DNA of 64,000 nucleotides from Poecilobothrus nobilitatus (Eukaryota; Arthropoda; Insecta; Diptera; Dolichopodidae): assembly GCA_947095535.1 (NCBI GenBank), contig OX352774.1:76260416-76324415 (forward strand), given 5' to 3'. Below the pieces are notes generated by a model, which was not told the origin of the DNA, did no database searches, and worked only from the letters and a program-made list of their open reading frames with translations. The number at the start of each line of letters is the position of its first letter. The first letter of the stretch is position 1. This document shows positions 57,782-64,000 of this stretch, in pieces. A program made the position numbers and the translations under genes.

Positions 57782-58199
57782 TCTGGTGCGATGAAAATCC
57801 ATAAATTATTCATGAACAACCATTACATTCACCTAAATTGACAGTTTGGTGTCGTTTTTGGTCTGGTGGAATCATCGGTCCGTACTTATCTTTCGAAATG
57901 AAGCTGGTAACACCGTTACTGTCAATGAAGAGCGGTATAGATCGATGATAACTAACTTTTTATGGCCGAAATTGGAAGAAATTGATCTTGACAACATCTG
58001 GCTCCAACAAAACGGGGCTACGTGCCCACAGCACGTTCACAAACGGAATTATTACGAGAAAAGTTTGGAGATTCGATTATTTCAAGAAATTATAAAATTG
58101 AATGGCCTCCAAGAAGTTGTGATTTAACACCACTAGACTATTTCTTCTGGAGTTATTTGAAGTCATTGATCTTCAGCAATAAACCAGACTAGAAGTCAA
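57782..58199 (+). pseudogene. mariner transposase, catalytic middle part, frameshifted and mutated
   Basis: Forward-strand pieces in order: WCDENP-stop-IIHEQPLHSPKLTVWC (about 57785), FWSGGIIGPY, then in another frame RNEAGNTVTVNEERYRSMIT and NFLWPKLEEIDLDNIWLQQN, GATCP. After a further shift come WPPRSCDLTPLDYFFWSYLK and SLIFSNKPD, with LEVNI just before the junction with 3' untranslated sequence. The second catalytic Asp, expected in the QQDGATC-type motif, is Asn here (AAC at 58011-58013); the third Asp is kept in SCDLTPLD. Their spacing is about 36 residues allowing for the shift, so maT/DD37D-like or a neighbouring clade is possible. Stops, frameshifts and the Asp-to-Asn change make it inactive. 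The 93-codon open frame at 57846-58127 is the longest intact part. Confidence 0.85.
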
Positions 58200-58307
58200 T
58201 ATTGATTGTACTTCACATTAAATAAAAAATATTTGAATTTCCTTAACAATTAGTGTGTTTTTTTTTTGAAAAGAAATCATATCACTCAAATTGGAAAACC
58301 TTATATA

Positions 58308-58811
58308 TGCTATAATAAAAGTTATAAACCTATCAAGAATTATAATTGAAAAAGTGAAAAAAAGTTTCTTTTTAGTAGGAAAAAAATCGATATTGAACAT
58401 CATCATACGTCATCTACTGTGAAATTGTTTCAATCAAAACTTATATTGCCAGCACCACTACACGAAATATTGTACGTTCCAAATCATGTATCCACAGTAA
58501 CGTTTCTTATCTTGTATTATCTTGAAAAATGCAATATTGGAAGATTTTTTTTAACCAAAACTTACATTTTCTCACAGCCCTAACCTAATTAATAATAATT
58601 TTAATCCCACATTCGTCGGTTTAGCTATGTCCGCATGATAACTAGTTTATGTTCGTATGATAACTTTTTCGGGTAGCGCAACTTGTTCGAAATTTATATG
58701 CTCATAGTTATCCAGTATATGCTCATAGGTATCCAGTATATTTAATTAAATTAAATATATAAATTTTCTAAAAGCTGATAAAATTTTATAGAACCAGCAT
58801 ATATTTTGTTA
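58308..58811. other. A/T-rich stretch, no gene recognised
   Basis: No gene was found. TGCTCATAGTTATCCAGTAT and TGCTCATAGGTATCCAGTAT are a tandem duplication near 58700-58740, just upstream of the family C repeat. Confidence 0.45.
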
Positions 58812-58863
58812 TTACGCGCGTATCCTAGAGTTGACATTGTTAACTCTACACTCTTTCTCGTTC
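58812..58863 (+). repeat. Short hairpin repeat, family C, copy 4
   Basis: TTACGCGCGTATCCTAGAG, then TTGACATTGTTAACTCTACA and CTCTTTCTCGTT. GAGTTGACA and TTGTTAACTC form the hairpin. It is collinear with 10538, 36612 and the inverted copy at 21449. Confidence 0.65.
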
Positions 58864-61800
58864 ATTTTTTTAAATATCATCTAAAGTTCGAAATACATTA
58901 TAAATAATTAACATTTAAATATAATGTTTTCTCAATAAGAAAAGAAACCTAAAACGGAAATATTAAATAAAAGAATAATAAAAAAAAAATAAAAAATGAC
59001 TTATGTAATTATAATAGAATTAGCTAATGAATTGATTTAACTTTATTTATTTATAGTAAAATTGAAAGAAAAATAAATATGAAGGCATAGAAATTGTTTT
59101 CACGTGCCATAATTCCAATTCAATACTGTTATGTATTTAGCCACAGTATTGACTAATTACTATACATTTTTTTCAATTAAGCAAATATAAAGTTCATTTG
59201 ATTTTCAAAGTACAGTCAAAATATTTTTAAATAAACATTAATCAAATAACAGGTTGTTTACATTATCAAATTTTTGTTATATTGAATGTAAAGTAAATGA
59301 AACTGTAATTTAACAAACAATTTATTTGTACAACGTAAAATTGTTTGCAGAAAAAAACTTCTTTTTGTCATTTTAGGCCTCGGTAGAAGAGTTGTAGAAG
59401 ATCAGTATCTTTACCCCATAATGCTACAAAAATCCATATATGCATTTAAATTATTATAACTCAATTTTTAATTCTAGATTAATTATCAATCTAAAAACCA
59501 AACCAAAACAGGATATTTAAACACAAGCCATGAAAGAGTGAGCGTGATACTCAAAAGATTTAATAGGTTGAATTGCATTATGAAAAATATACCGAAAAAT
59601 ATACACCATCTGTTCTTATTTTATTGTAAATGAAATCAGGGCAAATATTACAGTCACTAATTATACTCTTCACAGACCGACGATGTTTTTCAAAATATTA
59701 TAGACCATATGTTTATTACATGACGTCGATATAAAGGAATTTTAGGTTTAATTATAGATACCACTTCTCATTCTGCTAACTATATATAAATTATTTTAAG
59801 AAATAATTCCATTGAATTGACCTCCAATATCGTATGATTGTTTTTTTTTTAGTTATACATATGTATATGTCCTGTATAACTACTTTAAAAAATTTGTAAA
59901 AAAATTCAATTAATCGAATTAGATAAGGCTAAAAGTTATGAAGGTCAAGCTTATACAGCGGACTGTAGCGCTATAGAAGAAGTAGACAGCTAAAAACTAA
60001 TGAACATAATACCACAAAATGTTTTTAAAAGTAAAAAAAATCTGGCTTCAAACTAAACTTTAATATTTTATTTTTAAATTGAATCTATGTTAATGACAGC
60101 AGAAATCTGTCACTATGAATAACAAATATTTAATAACGGATGAAATAAAAATTTCTGAAAAGAAAAAAAAAAAATTTTATATAAAATAACAAATTTGTAC
60201 CGTTAATACTTTTTTTTTTTTTTTGTTAATATGAAGTGTCATAAATAAGTTCCCCATGCTCCAGTATTTTAGTCTGTTTATTTTACCAATCAATAAAAAA
60301 AAAAAAAAAAATTAAACTGAAAAAAAAAAAAAAATTGTCATAATCCCTAATGTATTATAATAAAACAAAATGACATTCGTTAGTCTCCCTTTTATTATTG
60401 TTTTGGTATATTATAAGGTAATTGATAAAATAATAATGAATTCTAATAGCTTTGAAAGTACGTTAAAAGAATGTTATCATTGTTTATTTTTTTTTCTCCC
60501 CTGAATTCCCTTGAGAGATGTACAAATAATAATGATGATGACGCCATTTTTAATTTTATTTTCTTAACACTAAAAGTTATATTTACTATACTTTACAATT
60601 TTTTTTTTTTGTTTATTAAATGAAAGTTATGTAATCTAAAAATGAATGTATTATAATGTTTTTAATAAAATACTTATATACTGTTACTTTATAACTTAGT
60701 CAGTAGTTTAATTTTGAGTATATATAATTCTAATTTTGAATATATAGTATAGGTTCATTAAAATAAGGGGAATGACCGATAATTCAATACATTCAATATA
60801 TATAGAATCAACATTTTTTAAATAAAATAAATTTCGTGCTTCAATTAGTTTCATACTTATATATCACAGATAAGATGTTGTAAAGAAAAAATAATGTATT
60901 AATGTAAAATTAATGTATTAATGATATACCATTACTGTTATATTATATCAACGTGTTTGAATAATGTACAGTAATTGTCATTTATAGATTTAATATCTTT
61001 AACGATAATCAAAACAGTTTATTTAATTTCTTTTTTTTTTCAAAATACTGTAATTACTGTAATTTAAGGAAATTAGACTTAAAGAATGAGTTTTAAAACA
61101 TGTTTAACAAAATAATGAAAACGATAATTTAAGAACCCGGTTATTTTATTTAAATAATCAATGCTATAGTGTATAAATCAATATTTTATATAAAAATAAA
61201 CCTTAATTTATGAATTTTATTATTTTTTCTCTAAATTTAAGTTCAAAAAAGGGATTATGTTCTATATGGCTTTTTGTTTACAATTTTATACTAAGTAAAC
61301 CTTTTTTATGAGTTATTTTTGTTTATTTTTTTTTTTCTGATTAAAAAAGTACACACATTTACAATGTAGTGGTTTTAAACAGAAAAAATAAGTCTTTTAA
61401 AAAATGTTTTTGCAAGTAGAGTAAATGTATTAACAAAGTCTATTTTTAAAACTGGCGCACATAATTTGGTCAAGTCATTGCCAACAATACAAGTAAAAGG
61501 CTAATGTTGTGAGATTTTATAAACTTGGAGTGATATTTTTTTTAAGCTGAACGATTACTTTCTAACGTTGGCAATATTTTACGACCGACAAATCATTTTT
61601 ATGAAAATACAAAATCTTCTTTCTTTTCGAAAGACAAAATCTATATTTAGAATACATGACATAACAGATTTTTATAATGGTTAATTTTTTGTTTTTGACA
61701 ATAGCTGTGTTTTTTTCATTCGGGTCAGGATCAAGGTTTGATTTATAACACGTAAAAACAACAACAACATAACCCATATATTTATATGGGTCAGGATATG

Positions 61801-63398
61801 TGATTTGTATAAAAAAAATTACATAAAATTGCAAAAGATGGCGCATACATAATTTTTGATATTAAATTTTTGAAACAAAATTATTAATTAACAACTATTA
61901 TTTCCAGTCAGTAAAACCTCCTAAATGATTAAAATAAAAATAAATAAGTTGTTGTTGTACTATGCACATATTATTTTTTGACACTCTGTACTACATATAC
62001 TACCTATAAGTTTTATGTATAAAATTTAAAATATTGTTTTTGTGTTTGTTATTAAAATTAATTAGGTATAAATAATAATATAAAAAAAAACATAAATTTA
62101 AAAATATCACAAAAAAAAAAAAATATGTGATTAAATGGTTGAATAGGAACTATTAGAAAATATCAAAGAATGACAGCATATGTATATTATAAACGTATTA
62201 ATAAATAACATATTAATAAAATAGCTGCCACAAGCAGATATTAAAATCAATTTTAATTTAAAATTAATTAAAAAAAAAAAACAACAAAAAAAAAAAAAAA
62301 GAGTGCATCTATACATGATATTTAATTTAAACGATTTATTTTGTTGTGTTGATTTTTAGTTTAATTATATAATACTCATGTATAAAATACATAATATACA
62401 TCAATTATATAATGTACATATATATATAAATTGAAAATGAATAATTTAAAATATTAAATTTAAAAAAAAAAAAAAACATGAAGGTATTTTAATGAAAAAT
62501 CAAAAAATATTTAACATTAAATGTACATATTAAAAAAACAAAAAAAATTAATTTGATAATAAAAAACAAAAAACAAAACAAATGAAAATGAAATAATAAA
62601 AAATCAAATTAAATATAAATTATTTGAACAAATAACAATTGAAAATAAAATAACAAAATCTATAAATATTAAAGTAGAATATCAACATAAATAATTAATA
62701 AAGATACACACAAGAAAATGAAAAAATCATAAAATAATAAAAATAACATTTTTAGACAGTGAAAATAAGGAAGGGAAAAAGGAAAATTGAACAGTGAATA
62801 TAAAATATGTATAAAAGAAAAAGTGTAAACGAATTTACAAAAGAAAAGAAAAAATGGGGTGAATAAAAAAATTGAAAAAAAGAGAAAAAAGAAAATTAAA
62901 AAAAAAAAAAACACATTTTACGAAAAAAAAGAAAATGCTAAATTTGATGTCATTATACTTTGTCACATGTCTACATTTTCTCTTTTATAGTTTTCACAAA
63001 TTTATTATTTTTTTCTTTCTTTTGTTGCAAAACAATTTTTTTTTTTTTGTAAAACCTCTCAAAACTGACACCAGCTACTTAATAATTTATAAACTAAAGA
63101 AGAGACGGATAATCAACAAAATGAACACATAAAGGAAGAAAAAATTTTTTTTCTTAGCCCAGTATAAACCTATTTGTCATGTACTACTAATGTATGTATA
63201 TTGTGTGGTAAGTGGCAACTCACATTCACATATATATAATAATAATGATGTCAGTGATAGTCGATAGATGACAGTGATTGTATATATACAATATTCATAA
63301 GTCATAACTGGTAAGGCATATTATTATGTACATATATGTTGTTATTGCGCGCCATATGAAATCAATTATTTATATAATCAGTCAACTAAAATGGATTG

Positions 63399-63430
<32 letters not shown>

Positions 63431-64000
63431 TATGACTTATATAGTTACAGTACTAAATTTTCTTTTTAAATTGATATGAATGTCGAGAATTGTACTTCAA
63501 ACTTTTTTTAAATATGTATACACACGTATACATACATATATAAAAAAAAAGATCTAATAGATAAAGGATAAAGAATAAATACATCTATGTATTTATATAT
63601 AAATAAATATATATCTATGTAGGTAAATACTAGGTATTTAATTTTTTTTTTTTCATCATCTTTTAAAAAAGCCAACTAAAACCTTGTAAAAAAAACAAAA
63701 AAACAAAACGAGACGAAATTTTGTAAAAAAAAAAAAAAAAGAACACAATTGGAATGCTGTAAACAAGATAAGAATTTATAGAAGTAAATTACCTTTGAGA
63801 TTTATTAATAATTTAGATATTTTAGTTGAGCAAAATGGAACAAATATAAAAAAAAAGCATAAAAAATAACTAAAAATAATCAATAAAAAAAATAGAAAAA
63901 AACTCTAACATTTTAACTTTAAAATTACATATTATACAGAAAACTAAACCGAACATGTTCTTAACTTGACTTTTTCTTATAATCTTATACATATAATATG
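58864..64000. other. Long A/T-rich stretch, no gene recognised
   Basis: No gene was supported; frames of 61-94 codons (61562-61846, 62131-62316, 62669-62914, 62872-63132) follow poly(A)/poly(T) composition. A short hairpin ACCCATATA/TATATGGGT lies at 61772-61791, and the word GGGTCAGGAT occurs on either side of it. TATATA microsatellites lie near 62418 and 63399-63430. Confidence 0.45.

Larger units (their letters stand above)
57553..58307. mobile_element. Rearranged mariner-like (IS630-Tc1-mariner) element with two inverted 3' ends
   Basis: The two ends are inverted copies of one sequence of about 75 bp. The left, 57571-57646, runs from TGATTTCTTTTC to GAAGTACAATC. The right, 58204-58279, is its near-exact reverse complement. 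An outer GTTTTCCAA word is also shared, separated on the right by about 11 extra bases. Both arms contain the same 3' untranslated sequence. The left arm also carries the transposase C-terminus on the reverse strand, and the right arm carries the catalytic region on the forward strand. At about 750 bp it is much shorter than a usual 1.3-kb mariner, the 5' end is lacking, and it must be non-autonomous. Confidence 0.8.

Noticed and set aside
62669..63132. Membrane-like Phe-rich and Lys-rich proteins
   Set aside because: These arise from poly(A)/poly(T) tracts read on the two strands.

Overview
The window looks like A+T-rich, gene-poor nuclear DNA of an insect, most likely a dipteran. The reasons are very A+T-rich sequence with many poly(A)/poly(T) runs and ATGT/TATA microsatellites, one spliced THAP-type zinc-finger exon with a GTAAGT donor, tRNA-derived SINEs with poly(A) tails, non-LTR retrotransposon remnants, mariner and hAT remnants, and a repeat resembling the dipteran DINE-1/INE-1 group (a GTCCGTC-rich block after GCCATG). 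The species is not identified. There are no bacterial operons, ribosome binding sites, rRNA genes or CRISPR arrays, and no intact tRNA gene. Nearly all open frames of 60-110 codons are chance frames in A/T-rich or repeat DNA.

The only well-supported host coding segment is 25405-25669 (+). It is a first coding exon carrying a THAP zinc finger (C-x4-C ... C-x2-H), it starts directly after 24 A residues, and it ends in a phase-1 GTAAGT donor. No convincing continuation was found downstream. A 67-nt candidate exon at 26259-26325 is out of frame unless its A-run is one base shorter.

The rest is a layered graveyard of mobile elements. SINE-A (long, two-subunit body, poly(A) tail): 1303-1952 (+), 11736-12250 (-), 38152-38848 (-), 42853-43163 (-), 48541-48680 (-). 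SINE-B (tRNA-derived, about 160 bp): 5723, 13553, 35488, 37827, 40508 and 42396. A repeat with a unit of about 478 bp, called R478 here, forms a tandem array at 7505-8712 facing an inverted DINE-like copy at 9031-9860, with fragments at 14975 and 42499. A short hairpin repeat (family C) occurs at 10538, 21449, 36612 and 58812. LINE remnants lie at 19722-20160 and 38040-39365 (both -); the second is split by a SINE-A copy. DNA-transposon remnants are a hAT copy at 33891-34860 with an 8-bp target duplication, a rearranged mariner at 57553-58307, and MITE-like inverted-repeat elements at 28731, 44391, 47444 (8-bp duplication), 48704 and 52635 (TAA duplication). A 5' half of elongator tRNA-Met sits between 13-bp direct repeats at 40258.

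Between these are long A/T-rich stretches, probably intronic or intergenic, in which I recognise no gene. I found no new enzymatic or defence system. The most interesting material is the architecture of the nested and palindromic repeats. Coordinates of degenerate repeats are good to roughly 5-20 bases.
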